DNA of 64,000 nucleotides from Blasia pusilla (Eukaryota; Marchantiophyta; Marchantiopsida; Blasiales): contig CM114275.1 in assembly GCA_050084515.1 (NCBI GenBank), forward strand, positions 19,158,001-19,222,000. Reading direction: 5' to 3'. The translations under genes were made by a program, and so were the position numbers. How positions within the stretch are numbered: position 1 is the stretch's first letter; every line of letters begins with the position of its first letter. Positions 41,922 to 54,518 of this stretch are shown here, piece after piece. A model generated the notes under the pieces. The model saw only the letters and a program-made list of their open reading frames with translations, was not told the DNA's origin and ran no database searches.

Positions 41922-44214
41922 AAATTTATTTGTTTCTCTCGTCGTTCCGATTGGTTGCTGCCTTCTTGAAGGTGCTTAGTGACAGTAGTGGCGTCGCTGG
42001 CCGTTGTTCAACCTACGCTCTCCGGGTGCACTCCAAGTAAGAATCTCTGGATTTGTCTATGTTTCTTTCTCTGTCTCTCTGATTACATGGATTGCAAGAA
42101 TTACATTTGGAGTTGCAAGGCCTTTTTCGGGTCCCTTGTACATTGGTTGATTCCTTTTTCTCTTTCAATCTCTCTCCGTCCACATTTCAAACCCCCGGCC
42201 CCCTCAACCGTCTCAAAGAGGTTGAAGAACCGGCCACATGTACATCTCCCAATGCGCACTCTTTTATTCAACGACTCCCTCTCTATTATGATACTTAGGT
42301 GAGGCTTAAATCCCGAGCTTTGAGGATTAAACCTCGTGTCTCATTCTTCCGATTCTTGCAAATGCTTGAATTCCAACGGTTGAGTTGAGTCGAGTCGATT
42401 AATTGTATCTCCCATAGAAACCTGAATTGAAATTTGATTCTTGATCTAGACTAAATCCATCTTTCTCCTGTTTCTCCAACGTACTTTGCATTGCTACGAC
42501 CGGCTTAATCTCTCTCTGTTTGTCTTTGTCTCTTTTCACATTCAATCTTTCTAGTTCTTTCTCGGTCTTTTTTGGTTCAGACTTGTATTCGACCATGTAC
42601 GCGCTTGTTGTACTAACGCGACTAACGCAACTATGCACCATTTACTTTACGCTTCCATTTCCATCTCTCGTTCATATGTTCACGCTCCCATTTGCGTTTG
42701 AGTGCTCAATCGGCCTCGTCTCCCAATTCTACAGATCACGAACAATCTAGCTTCGCAGTAGCTCTTCGCCTCCCTCATTCCTGCTTTCCGTTTCTATGAT
42801 GTTGCCCACTGTGATGATCCGCAAGTTAGAACACACTCTAGCTTGCTCTCGTTGTCTCAATTTGATTTCAGTCACGTCTATCTAGCGACTTCATTTGAAG
42901 CCGCGGTCACATTTACGTCGGTCTGCTCCTCACAATCTCATTTCAGTTGCGACCATCTTGTGGGGTCGTTTCAAGGCATGTTCACACTCTCCATTGCCCT
43001 TCTCCTCTCAGTTTTGTTCAAGTTGTGGCCTCATTATAACTCTGTTTGCAGACGTGTTAGTTGTGTAACATCGGCACTACATCTCTATCTCACTCTGTTT
43101 CTGCATATTTTTCTTCTATCCGCTCTCGGGTCTACTCCGTTTGTAAAGATACTTCGTTGGACCTCCACTTCACATTCCTTTTTATTCGTCTTTATCGTTT
43201 TGGCTAGATGTTTCTTTAAGTCTCAACCTAGAATCATTCGAGATCCAGAGATTGGATTTTTTTATGGACGCTTATCTTTCGTTATCTCTCACACTGTACC
43301 TCATTGTCTAAAGAGCTTAACACTCACACTACATGTTAGTTACGATCACAACTCGATCTGTTCCTCTGGGCAACGTGACCTCATATGTTTGTTCGCTTGG
43401 ATTCATACAATACTTGGGGCCTTATATTGATCGTAAAAAAAATTTGATGTTCTTCTACTCGTTCACTATACGGACGATCGATATATAGTTTTTTATTTAA
43501 AAGCAAGCACTGCTAACTCTACCATCTCTTTCTATCTTCTTCTTCTTAATAATCTCTCTCTCTCTCTCAAATTGTTGTTAAGTCTCAAAACTAAGTCCCA
43601 TGGTCGATTTCCTTGTTGGCCTGCTCTCTTCTTTCTTTAAAGTGAGCCCATTAACATACTTCATTAGAGCTGCTTCATTAGATGCCTTCTAATGCCTTCG
43701 CGGGGTTGCTAGCCAAGGAAGATATCTTTGGATGATAGGGTTCATTCTATTAGAATAGAGTTTGTTCTACCAATAAGGATCGTGGTACAAATTCTTACAT
43801 ATTACACCACCAACCACAAAGGGGCTCTCAGTGGATCCTTGTTGCGGCTTTGCAGCCTTAATGAAGCAGAGAAGAAAAGAAGGCGGCATGATATTTGCCA
43901 AAGAGTAACTATCAAATGAAGCTACTTCTATTGCTGCTTTAGAGCATGGATCCCACAGCTATTGGATGCACATATGATTTTTTGGTAGCCACAGTATACC
44001 TCTACTGCTAGCCTTAGTGAGATAAGACTACCACTCTCAAGGAGCTGGTATTTCCCCCTGATGATAATTTACATGAATTCACTTGCAATAGTCTTTGTAA
44101 TGATCACAAAGAGCTTTCATCCTAGATTTCCTGTACAATAGAAATTTGAGTTATAACCTCTTATCGCCTCAAGCAAGGCTTTTGCTCACTCCTCTTCAAT
44201 GTGGGGAAAATTTC
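41922..44214. other. Pyrimidine-rich DNA without a recognised gene
   Basis: T- and C-rich on the + strand, with a CT microsatellite near 43550-43575. CCAAGTAAGAATC at about 42026 looks like a splice donor, so a non-coding exon is possible. A 195-codon open frame at 42843-43430 is hydrophobic, low-complexity and matches nothing I know. I do not call it a gene. Confidence 0.4.
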
Positions 44215-44280
44215 CACCACATTGAATAGTCCACCAACCCAGATAGTGGCAAGGGTAAGACGTGCATCCCTGGGGCACCG

Positions 44281-45120
44281 ATGGTAATTTTCACAGTTCC
44301 ACATGTGCCTTGGGATTTAAAACCCATACCAGTACCACAAGCTATAATTCCCAAGCTGATTGAGTTATTGAAGGAGAAGATGCAGATGGGTATCTTAAAG
44401 CCATCTATGGGGCCTTACTCGATTCGATGGTTCACTGTGCTGAAGAAATAAGGAGCTCTCCACTTCATTCAAGATATGCAACCGGAAAATAAGGTAACCA
44501 TTCGAAATATGGGAGCGGGGCCTAGAATAGATGAAGTCGCAGAAGCTTTTGCATCGCGTGCTATCTATTCTATAGGAGATTTTCACTCGAGATATGATCA
44601 ATTTCAATTAGCTACAGAGAGTAGAGATATCACCACTATGCGCACTCCACTTGGGCTTGTAAGAATGTGCACATTATCTCAAGGAGCAAAAAATTATGTC
44701 GCTCACATGCAGAGTGAAATGAATAAGATCTTGAGAGAGTTCATTCCTGAGAAAATGATTCCATTTGTAGATGATATTCCTATAAAGGGATGTGCAATAG
44801 AAGATAGGATTGAGAGGGTTGTGAAAGATGGGTGTAGAAAGTTTGTGTCTGATCATATTCGTGATGTGGATATGATCCTAACAAGACTTGAAGAGGTCAA
44901 TCTTACTCTTTCTGGAGAAAAGTGTAGCTTTGGGGTTCCTCAAATTGTGGTAGCGGGTTATCTTTGTGGAGAGTTTGGTCGAAAACCAAATCCAACAAAA
45001 GTTGATGTCATTGGGAGGATATGAGAATGCGAAAACGTCACCGAAGTGAGAAGGTTTTTAGGAGCTTGTATGTTCTATCAGGTGTGGATTCCTCATTTTG
45101 GCCACATATCTGATCCTTTG
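44281..45120 (+). pseudogene. pol: Reverse transcriptase (element E)
   Basis: Begins near 44310 with WDLKPIPVPQAIIPKLIELL and ILKPSMGPYS. It stops at about 44449-44451 and is open from 44476 to 45024. Core blocks: IYSIGDFHSRYDQFQL (in place of DLxxGYHQ), MRTPLGLVRM, and the catalytic FVDDIPIKG with GTAGATGAT at 44767-44775 (YVDD changed to FVDD, both Asp kept). Then DMILTRLEEVNLTLSGEKC and AGYLCGEFGRKPNPTK. The connection VTEVRRFLGACMFYQVWIPHF follows in another frame at about 45040-45100. Short-range substitutions suggest a degraded but recent copy. Confidence 0.87.
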
Positions 45121-45122
45121 AG

Positions 45123-45640
45123 TTGTTGAGAAAGAAGAAGAAGTTCACTTGGGAGAAGAAGCAAAGAGCAGCAATGATGCAATTGAAGGAGGCATTGAAG
45201 TCGCCACCAGTTCTACGACAAATGAGCTACGAATACGGAAGACCTATTATCATCACAGTGGACACTAGCCCTATTGCTATCGGGTGGGAAATTGGGCAGG
45301 ATGACGCGGAAGGAAGAAGATTTGCGACAAGGTTTGGAGCTCGTACACTCACGGAACGACAGAGGAGGTACCCTCAGGTAAAGAGGGAGCATTGGGAGTT
45401 GCAACTGCAATGAAAGTTGCGAAGGAGTATCTTATGGGAGCCTATGTATTGCTTGAGGTTGATTGTCTACCTTTATTAGGTATGATTGCGCATTGTACGA
45501 CTCCAGATATAGCCATGCTACGTTGGATAGCCTACATTAGGTCCTTGAATCCACAATTGAAGCATATAGCCGGGAAAGAGAACTCAGTAGGTGACATGTT
45601 GTCTAGAGCTACATTTAGTCAAGAAGAAGATATGGAGGCA
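45123..45640 (+). pseudogene. RNase H (element E)
   Basis: RPIIITVDTSPIAIGWEIGQDD gives the first catalytic Asp (about 45240-45300), and YPQVKREHWEL gives the Glu helix (about 45370-45405). A one-base shift then moves to VATAMKVAKEYLMGAYVLLEVDCLPLLG (second Asp) and HIAGKENSVGDMLSRA (third Asp, about 45560-45610). All catalytic acids are visible, but the domain is split over two frames near 45400. Confidence 0.82.
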
Positions 45641-46678
45641 ACTGAGATAGATGAGGATGATGCACATGTGTGGCAAGTGTTATCTCAAGAACGAGGTGGC
45701 ATAGAGGATGTTCTAGCCTTCAAAGAAAATTTGTATGAGGGCAGGTTAAAGGAAATTGGGCGCTATTTAAGCACTTTGCAAAGAGGCGGAGAGTGGACAG
45801 ACAAGTTCTTCAAGGAGATTCGGCACAAGGCGTATGGCTATCTACTACAAGATGGATATCTTTGGAAAAATCCAAAGAGGAAAGATGGAATGCCCTTAAG
45901 GGTGGTGGATGACAATGGGACAAAAATACAAGTGCTCAAAAAATTCCACAATTCTTTATGGGCAGGTCACAAAGGTACTTGGGCAACTTTCACCAAGATA
46001 AAAGAGAGGTATTGGTGGAAAGGCCTATATAAGGATGTTAAGAGATATGTTGGGTCGTGTGTTGAATGTCAGTTTCAATCAAAAATCAGGGTGAGAGATG
46101 GACTTAAACCCACGTATCTTTTGTCTATTCATCATCAATAGGTTATAGATCTAGTTGCTATGCCACTAGATCTTTGGGGAATGCGTTACTTGGTCCTAGC
46201 ACGAGAAGAGTTATCCAACTTTATAGAAGGGAGGGATTTACGGGCTAAAAAAACAGAGCCTATATGTCGTTTTAATCTAGAAGATATTGTTGCTCGATAT
46301 GGGAGTGTCGGGAGAATCCTTGCAGATAGAGGTGAGTTGAATGCGGAGGAAGCACGAGAGTTCTTCAAGAGATATGGAGTCCATTTGAGATTAACAACCT
46401 CCATGAATCCTAAGGCAAACGGCAAGAGCGAAAGAGGAAATCCGCCAATCATTCAAGCATTGGTAAAGGCATGTGGAGATCGTTATGCTGATTGGCCTAG
46501 ATTACTTCCATTTACTTTATGGACAGATAGAACCACTCACAGCACCGTTATAGGGTTCATCCTTACAGAGTTGATGACAGGTCAAAAGCCGATAATGCCA
46601 GCAGAAGGAGATATACCCACTTGGATGGGTTTGCCATGGGAAGACGGGCTCGATAGGGAAGAGCTCCTAGCACTTTGA
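45641..46678 (+). pseudogene. int: Integrase (element E)
   Basis: The zinc-binding N-terminus reads H-N-S-L-WAGHKGTWATF...YWWKGLYKDVKRYVGSCVEC (about 45940-46070), H-H-C-C pattern. The core has VIDLVAMPLD (first Asp, after a TAG at 46139-46141), RILADRGELNAEE (second Asp) and NPKANGKSERG (catalytic Glu). Frames are open 45392-46141 and 46160-46678. Replacement of LTDNG by LADRG and of DFVG by DLVA is unusual and may reflect decay. Confidence 0.85.
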
Positions 46679-47023
46679 ATGCAACAGCTAGAGCGGCGGG
46701 AAGAAGATATTGCAGAAGCATTAGTCAAAATGAAGGAAGCAAGGATGAAAAATAAGGAGCGCTTCGACAAAACTCATCGACTTTGGAAGGAGCCGATAAG
46801 AGAAGGAGATTGGATCTTGGTACATGACAACAGCCTCGACAACCAGCATAGTACAATTAAGAAGTTTGCACGTCGTTGGTTTGGTCCATACGTTGTAGTC
46901 TTTGCTTTTGACAATGCCACTTACAAACTACGTGAACTAGATGGCACAATTCTCAAGCTATCCATTGCAGGAAAAAGGGTCAAGATTTTCCGTATGCGTG
47001 AAGGATTTCTTGATTTCGATTGA
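46679..47023 (+). pseudogene. Integrase C-terminal GPY/F-type tail (element E)
   Basis: Open frame of 114 codons after a TGA at 46676-46678. Contains a basic helix (KMKEARMKNKERFDK), GDWILVHD, and FARRWFGPYVVVF...YKLRELDGT, the GPY/F module found at the end of many Ty3/gypsy integrases and thought to help multimerise or bind DNA. It ends KRVKIFRMREGF with a TGA at 47021-47023. No chromodomain or PHD finger follows. Confidence 0.82.
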
Positions 47024-47117
47024 ATGTGTCCAGAGGCACAACATAAATAAGTCTATAGCAAGAAGTCTCGATGTTTTCGGCACATACCGGAGGATGTGCA
47101 GGTTTGAAAGGGGTGAA

Positions 47118-47750
47118 TGTCGTATAGTAAAATCAACCAATGTGCAAAATCCTTCCTCATTAAGTGTTAGATAGAGTTTTATTAATATTAAGTAAATTGG
47201 CTTAGAAAAAGGAAATTATTATGTTTAAACCTCTTTATGATGCCTTTTTTATGCGGGCCCAACTTTAGGAAAAGAGGTAATAAATAAAAGATGACTTTAT
47301 AAAAAGTAGTGAGATTGCGGGCCCAGTTTTAGGAAAAGGAGGTAATAAATAAAAGATGACTTTATAAAAGTAAAGTAGTTGCTTTAATGAAAAGCAAAAA
47401 GTAGTCTTTGCTGGTAGCTAGGGTAGTTGGGGTAATTTAGAAAATATCAAGTGGATAAAAGAGGATATTTTGGAAGAGATAAGAGGAAATCTACTTGTGT
47501 CAAAATGTGATTGGCTAAGCGTTGAGAGCGTTGAGAGCACAAGAAGCCTTTTTGATCATAGAAGTTATCTAGCGGAAATGATAATAACCAACTTGGGCAA
47601 GATAAGATTAGCTCTATTTCATACTCTTGTGGATCCCTTGTAAGTATATAAAGAGGAGAGACATCATATCCCGTGCTTCATATGCCAACGTTGAAGTCTT
47701 GATCAAATCAGTTTCAATCTTGTCCAATGTTCACCATCAAAAACCATGAG
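47118..47750 (+). repeat. Candidate 3' LTR of element E
   Basis: Starts TGTCGTATAG directly after a purine tract (GAAAGGGGTGAA at 47106-47117). A TATA-like AGTATATAAAGAGG lies at about 47643-47656, about 530 bp in, where an LTR promoter belongs. The downstream border is not fixed because no second copy is present. Inside it, a 65-70-bp segment starting GCGGGCCCA is tandemly duplicated at about 47253-47380. Confidence 0.5.
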
Positions 47751-48324
47751 TTCAAAAATGAGTGGCTCTGGCTTTGGTGAGCACTCCTATGAACAGCTCA
47801 ATGGGGAATACGATCTCCAACCTACAAAACCAACGAGTGACTAGCGAGGTCCCCCATGAAGCTATCTCACTCATCTCATTCTCTCTTTGTAAATCAAGAT
47901 CCCATCTTGCTCAACACCATAGCTCTCAAATGTGTGCACTCTCACATGTCTCTCTCAATGTCAAACCAAATCCACTCTCCTAATGAGAGGCTTTGGTTAA
48001 ACACACAAGGCAAGAAAAACCATAGCTCCGCCGCCTCATGCCAAGAGGTTCAACAAAGAGAGAATGAGCTCTCAAGCTCTCTCTCTCTCCTTGAGGTATA
48101 CCCCTCCCCTCTTCCAAGCTCTCTCCATAGTAACCTATGCTCCCAAGTCACCTCCTTGGTTCTTGACCTGATGTAGGAGGCCAATTACCAGAAATATAAA
48201 TTGACCATATACTCAAAATGGTACTCACCTAAAATAGTAAGTTCCTCAATATGGCTCCAAATGAGCCGAAACGAAGGGAAAACCTACTCTCTCAAGTTTC
48301 TCGGGGCCTCAGCAGATCATCCTC

Positions 48325-48405
48325 AACCTCCTGAGCCTGTCCTCCACTACTCGCAAAGGCGCTCTACTAGATCTCACCGATCTATCCTAAAAGACATGAC
48401 AGAGG
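48325..48405 (-). repeat. Fragment matching the leader border of copy B'
   Basis: About 80 bp (CTCCTGAGCCT... to ...GACATGACAGAGGT) matches 14736-14818 with only a few differences, including a central GCTCTACTAGATCTCACCGA. Both copies diverge at the same base after GACAGAGGT, marking a true border of the family's 5' region. No other part of the element is recognised next to it. 47751-48320 and 48406-48800 hold no identifiable gene; a short inverted repeat (CTTCTCTCTTAAGAGAAG) lies near 48447. Confidence 0.65.
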
Positions 48406-48814
48406 TGTTGATGTATGCCCATGAATGTCCCCACCAATGTGGACTTCTCTCTTAAGAGAAGTTCCGACAACACATCGATTGAAGGCTTCAACATATATTT
48501 TCTCATCGCCTTATCTTATAATGGCTCTTTTATAGAGCTCATAAATCAAAGGGTGTTTTTCCCTTGGTGATACCCTTCTAAGAAAGATATAAGATACTGT
48601 AAATTGCAACATCACCCTAGTCTGGTCTTGCCCACATGCCTCAACAAGGGAAATTCGTTGCCATAATTGTCATGACCTCCAAGATCAATAGACACTCTCA
48701 ACTCCACTTATGTTTGGGTAAAGGGCATTTTCATGAAGTTTGAATCCTTGCATATAAAATGTTTTTGTAAGGGTGGAGCACACAACATTAAGGTGCAAAA
48801 TTGAGGGGAGATTG

Positions 48815-51800
48815 CAACTCGTCAAAATCTGACAAGTTGAAAATTGTTGCAACCCATCTAAATTTGACAAGTTGCACATCACTAATATTTTCAATTTTTC
48901 AAATTCAAACATGTTGCAAAGACATGTCCTAAACACAACTTTCTTGCAACTTAACGGAATCCGATTGGTTGCACGAGTAAGTTGGAAAGAAAAAAATTAG
49001 TCACTTTGCTCATAAAGTTTCCCCATTCCCTCATACAAACCATCCACCAACTGAACCAAGAACACCATTTTTTTAATTTCCTCTTAATTGCATGCTTCTT
49101 CCACCACACATGAAGTTTTTGTTGGCACTCTATAGCTTGTTTCAATAGTCTATCATCCTTGCAACGTTGTAGTAGAGCTACAAGCTCCCTTATCTCATTC
49201 TCCTTGGTGCAAAATTTAATTTTCTACAGCGAGTCACTATTTGCTACCAATGGAAAGTACACGATATCTCATTTTCCGGTTGGACTCCATATCCCAAGAA
49301 CATCTCCATGATAGCAATCCCTCCTAATTATGCATTGTCAGCCAAAAACTCATAAATTTCAAGTGATGGCCTTTTGTTTTCCTTCACCATCTCCAACAAA
49401 AGTAACCACACACCTTCTACCTTGACCTCATAAACAAATATGGTTTTGAGTCCCTTCTCCACATAGTCATAAATATGTGTACCTATGGTCAACCATCTAT
49501 TCAAAACCCACATATGAAAGCTCATCCAACTTCCAAATATAGCCTCTCCTTCCCTCATTCAATCAATAAGATCGAGGCTAAAAGACGGCCCTTTAGTAGA
49601 CATTTAAAATATATGCGCTCTGGATTCCTCGCCTCCTTGGCCTACAAATTGCCATCTCTGAATAAATGGAAACCTTGAGTTTGCATTGATTATAGAAATG
49701 GCATCCATCTCTACGATCTTCCCATCAAGTATTCGTATTTTCCGTAGCAAGTTCCTGAAATATTATGGATCAACAAGAAATGCAAGATTCTCCCCAAGTT
49801 GTTTCTTTTCTACTGTTGTAATCTTCCCTTGGCCGCAAATTCCAAGAAGTTGATTGCAAATATATCAAGTCGTCATCGGTTTGATCATTTCGGGCACAGA
49901 TCCTATAGATTTTTTTATATACTTCCGCCATTTTCTTGACCTTATCCTCTTTGGTGTGTCTTGGAATGGCACCACTAACACGGTGCGTGTGAGTCCCAAC
50001 ATGAACACATATCCTCATGTACTCGGATGTAGAAGTGGTGTCATGCACTATGAAGAAAATGTAAGCTAGACATGCTCCAATACAAAAGGGGGAGGCTTGA
50101 CAATGAGGACTTATATGCTCATTCGATCGTATGGTCACACGAATAGCGTAATGATTCTTTGCATTTTTTGGGGGGGAATTGGGACTTTCCCATTTCATTC
50201 TAGAAAAGGGCAACATTAACTTCTACACTTTAAAGGTCCAACGCATTGGCGGCAAGATATAATCCAAGGACCATCATGGATGGAAGTACTAGTCCATTAT
50301 AGTATGCACCATCGATGACACTCTAAAAAATAGAGTTTCCATCATAAGTTGCTCACATCTCATCAACACAAATGTGCTTAAATATTTTTAAGGGAAGAGA
50401 TGAAAGCAAGCCCTTACCTGAAACTTGAAGCAAGAATTTGTATGCAAATGTTGTGTTAGATTGGTATCCAACATATCTCATCAGATCAACTACATCCGCA
50501 ATGTTATTTTCTTGACCCACATCGTCACAAAATTTAGACTCGGGAGTTGAAGTTTGATCAGCAGAAGAAAGGTCACCTATGTCAAACTCAGAGCACTAAT
50601 GGATTGAAGACCTTCCAAAATAGATGAAGTGACCCCCAGAGGCAAGCCATAAATTTTTTATTGTCCATTAAAATATGGTAAGAGATGCAACAATTTGGAC
50701 TTACCAATCTCGGGTTGGACTATTTTACCTTGTATTACTTATTCAGTTCCATCCACATTGTCATCATTAGAAACAAAGATAGTTCTTATCTAGAGAAGAA
50801 ATCGGAATGATAAGAAATCTTCCAAAACTACCACATAAGCATCCTCAGTTTGAGCTCTAATAAAATCTTATCAAGAAAGGGCCGCTAGATGATTGCCACA
50901 TGTGAGTTTGACAAAATCATTCATCTGGATAGAAGTGCAGAGCTAATTGCAAAAGTAAAAGGAATAAGAAAAAGAATATGAAAGATAATGTTGAATTTAT
51001 AGTGGACCAAGTCAGGGTATGTTCTAACGCCATGGTTTGATAGGCCGTTTGAAGTTAAATTCAAGCCAATAGAAATTGACAAGATCAAGAGACATAGAAT
51101 ATTCAACCACTTAAACCCTTGGGTATCCAATTAGTTTTTTGGATGCTAAAAAGAGCAGACAAAGCATAGAAACAAGGGGTTGCACTATTGTAATAGGTGG
51201 TAGCTAGTGGTGGATGTTGTTCATTTTTCTAGATGCAGTGATCCATCTCAACCTCTCAGAGTTTGATAGACTGTAGTCCCTTACACTGTAGGGAGAGGGC
51301 CAAGGGATGGTACCAACCCATCAAAATCTGACGGTTTGTAGGGGGGGAGAGAGTGGGTAAGGTGGTATGGGAATGTTGGCACCAAGGAAGGAGACTCTTA
51401 TAAGAGTTGGGGGGAAGGTCCGGGGGGTCAATTTGGGGTGAACTCGTAGGATTGTGACAAATTGCAAAGAGCTGATGATGGGCGCTATGGGGTGGGGTTG
51501 GTATGGTGGTCAACCTATCGTATTTTTATGGGTAGCAAGGAGCAGATGTTAGGGATTCGGAGAAGGGGTTAAAGGTAAAGGTGTGGGTTGGTATTGGGCA
51601 AGCCGTCAGATTTTGATGAATTGCAAGGAGCATATGGTAGGTGATTCAAGGATGGGGGCAAGGGGGTGGGGTTGGGGTTGGTGTGGGTTCAACTTGTCAG
51701 ATTTTCATGGGTTGTAAAGAGCATACTCTAGGAGGGCTTGAGGATGAGGGAAGGGATTGGTAATGGATAAAGCAATTGGATTTGGATGGGTTGTAATGAG

Positions 51801-53766
51801 CAAATGGTAAGGTGCTGAGAGATGGGGTTAGAGGGTTTTAGTTGGTGTGGGGACAAGGTTACATATGGACAAAGTTTGTGTTTGTGGACATGTCCATATC
51901 CGTAGACTTACGACCATCCTATAGAAGGACTTGTCCATATGGCCCCATCTCCCCCGTCTTTGTCATCCCCCCAACTTGCCTACGGGATTTGCACTTTCTT
52001 GTTTCTTCCTCCTCCCACCTCCACTCCCTCCCCCCTTATTTTCCCGCTCACCCTAGCCTTGCCTTCCACCATGAATTATAAGTTTGGGCCCCATCTTTTG
52101 CAATTCTATATATGTGGATATGTCAAAAATTATTCGTCTATGAGCACGATCCTAGATAATTTTTTAGGATAATTTTTTAGAAAAATATTTTGTCGTAGGG
52201 AGATCTAGATAAGGATGAGATTGGAAACCCAAAGTAAAGGGACTTCACCAAGAAGAAAAGTGATCTTCTTGAGCAAGCGACACAATCATCTTGGCAACAA
52301 GCCACTAAGAGAATGGTTTACAAATTTCTTTTATATTATGCTGTTGCAAGGACGTGAAGAAAATATCCTACTGCTTACAGATTGTGATCCACAAACCCTA
52401 TTGGCGATGGATTCTCCATATACTATGGGAAAATAGTAAAGGACATGACTAAGTGGAAGTTCCTTAACCATCCAATGTGGCTAAACTACAATGATGGGGA
52501 AAAGATAAGGGAAAATGCATTGAAGGCATTCAATGACATGCATCCCCAACCTTTTGGAGGTCGAGGAGTATTTTGATGTTGATGCAGAAAAGCACACTCT
52601 TAAGCCAGCAGATATTATTTCGAAGATCGTCACAGCAAAGAAAAAGTCAACAACAGGATTAAAGGCAAAAGGAAAGGGATCGAGGTGCTCATAAGTTGGA
52701 TCCTTGAGGCAAGGAAGGGTGAGAGAGGCTCCTAAGCAAACCCATGTTGATTTCGAGGTCACAGAGACCCCTAACAAGAAGACAATGACTTTGGGAGAAA
52801 CAAAAGCGGAAAACTCATGGCTCTTCTAAGGGAGGTAAGAAGAATGTAGTTTACACTTCCTCTTCTTTGGGCAAGAAGAGTGACAACACGAGTAAAATTA
52901 CTATTCTTTGGCATCAAATTCTTTTGCTGAAGGAATTGGAGAAATTTTAGAATTAGGAGTCTACCCATGTGCTTGAGAAGCTAATGTTGTTAGGATGAAA
53001 GCTACTACGAAGTGACCACACCCCTTGGATTGTGAATGGGTCACCTAAAGATATGGCGGTTGATTTATTGATAGTTCATTTGTCCTTAGGAATGAGGTTG
53101 TGGGATTATAACCCATTGGACACGGTTCTCAATTGGGACATTTCTCTTACATATAATCAGATTGCACTCCTATTTTCTTTCACCAACACCTACATGAGTG
53201 ATACCGACTGCTTTAATTTTTTTTGGTTGAAGGAAGCAAGGATGAGCTCTTAAACCTACAATGTGTAAGGAGGTCACTCAAATGGCAAATGGCATAGTCT
53301 TAGGTCGTCAAGACTAACGTACAACCCATTGAGGTCGCCAATCAATCAAGTCTAGGTAAGTTTCTCAAGTGGCCGTTCATGACAGAATATTTTACAATCC
53401 ATCTAAATCTGAGGGGTTGAAAAAAATTTCTTTTCTATTTTTCTTCCAACAACTTGTCAAAATTGAAGAGCCAGCAGTGTCGTAGCCTGACCTTTGCAAC
53501 CCATCAGATTCTGATGGATCGCAAAATTGGCTGTGATCTACATTTGCTACTTGTCTGATCTTTGACTTGCAAAGTCTCAAAGTGGCCTCACAAAGGAGTA
53601 AACATAGGAGTACTCAATCGACGCTAATGAATTTTGCAAACAATCATGTTAGGTTTCATCCATGTAGAGAAATAAATGAGTCTCTTATCCCTTCAACCCG
53701 ATGAATTTCAATGGGTTGCAACGGTAAGGGCTAAGGCACTACAACTTGTCAAATTTTGACAAGTTG
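48815..53766. repeat. Scattered family of a 25-bp palindromic motif (about 14 copies)
   Basis: Each copy has a left arm like CAACYYRTCARA, a 1-base centre and the complementary right arm, for 25 bp. Copies: 48815, 48850, 51249, 51314, 51440, 51511, 51599, 51690, 51773 (partial), 53395, 53450 (half), 53497, 53547 (weak), 53694 and 53742. The last is a perfect palindrome with arms CAACTTGTCAAA and TTTGACAAGTTG. They are often followed by CAAGGAGC or similar and occur on both sides of coding-poor DNA. No open frame explains them. Apart from these motifs, 48406-54500 shows only short frames of unknown origin (for example 52215-52436 and 53032-53253). Confidence 0.7.
51249..51850. repeat. Decayed minisatellite containing the palindromic motif
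   Basis: Seven successive units of about 65-125 bp (most often 80-90) each start with the 25-bp motif, then CAAGGAGCA-type sequence, a short variable stretch and a G-rich block (GGGGTTGG-type). Starts: 51249, 51314, 51440, 51511, 51599, 51690, 51773. Unit lengths and sequences are strongly diverged, so the array is old. Confidence 0.7.
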
Positions 53767-54518
53767 CTGGTAGAAAACATACGAGGTAAGTTGAAAATGT
53801 ATTTACAAATTGGTGAAGAATCTAGAAAATGGAAATATGAGAAATCCAAAAATATTTACTCTGTTAAAACAAGATGGTAAGTTGATATCGGTATGTTAGT
53901 CTACTTATACACCCAAATAGATGGATGGAAATGGAAAATATCCCATGAAATTCTACTCGCTATTTTTTGTAAAAATATTTTTTGGCATCAAAGTGTGATA
54001 TGAAAATATTTTTGGAAATAGATATTTTTGTGGAATATTTATAATAAAAATACTAATACATACTCACACGAAATGGGAAAGCATGGTTAGTCATTTAAAC
54101 ACACCTTAGATATCCTTCATTATTTTAGGAAGTACTACCATCGAAATTCAGAAATCATTTATTGTGTGCACGAGCGAGTACACTCCTCTTGTAGAAGGAA
54201 CCAAGGAAAACACTACCTCTTACATCTCATTGCACTCCCAAATAGCATCACCCCTCTCATATCCTATTGTTTCTACCCCTTGACTCTTGGAGGTATTCTC
54301 TATCTTCCTTGTTAAGTAATTACTTGGAAGGACCCAATCATGAAATGAGGTGCTCCCACACTTTCCCTTCTTCCCCCTTAGACGACCTTTTGTAGCAAAT
54401 GAAAGACAACTTCTTAGTTGCGACACAAAATGGAATAATTGTGACACTCTTGCAAGTCCCAAAAGACTGAAAGTGCAAGTTCTTGAACACGCTTTTTGCA
54501 TCTTGACAAGTCCATCGC

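Larger units (their letters stand above)
44215..47750 (+). mobile_element. Second Ty3/gypsy element (E), a different clade, 5' truncated
   Basis: RT, RNase H, integrase and a GPY/F-type tail are in the Ty3/gypsy order, followed by a candidate 3' LTR. The RT has MRTPLGLVRM, SQGAKNYVAHM and FVDDIPIKG, a type distinct from the A-D family, and there is no methyltransferase or PHD finger. Codon and base composition is AT-richer than A-D. Stops are fewer than in A-D (for example near 44450, 45024, 45410, 46140 and 46678). No Gag, protease or 5' LTR is visible upstream of 44215. Confidence 0.85.

Noticed and set aside
42843-43430. 195-codon hydrophobic open frame
   Set aside because: Sequence is T/C-rich and low in complexity, the translation matches nothing known and there is no supporting context.
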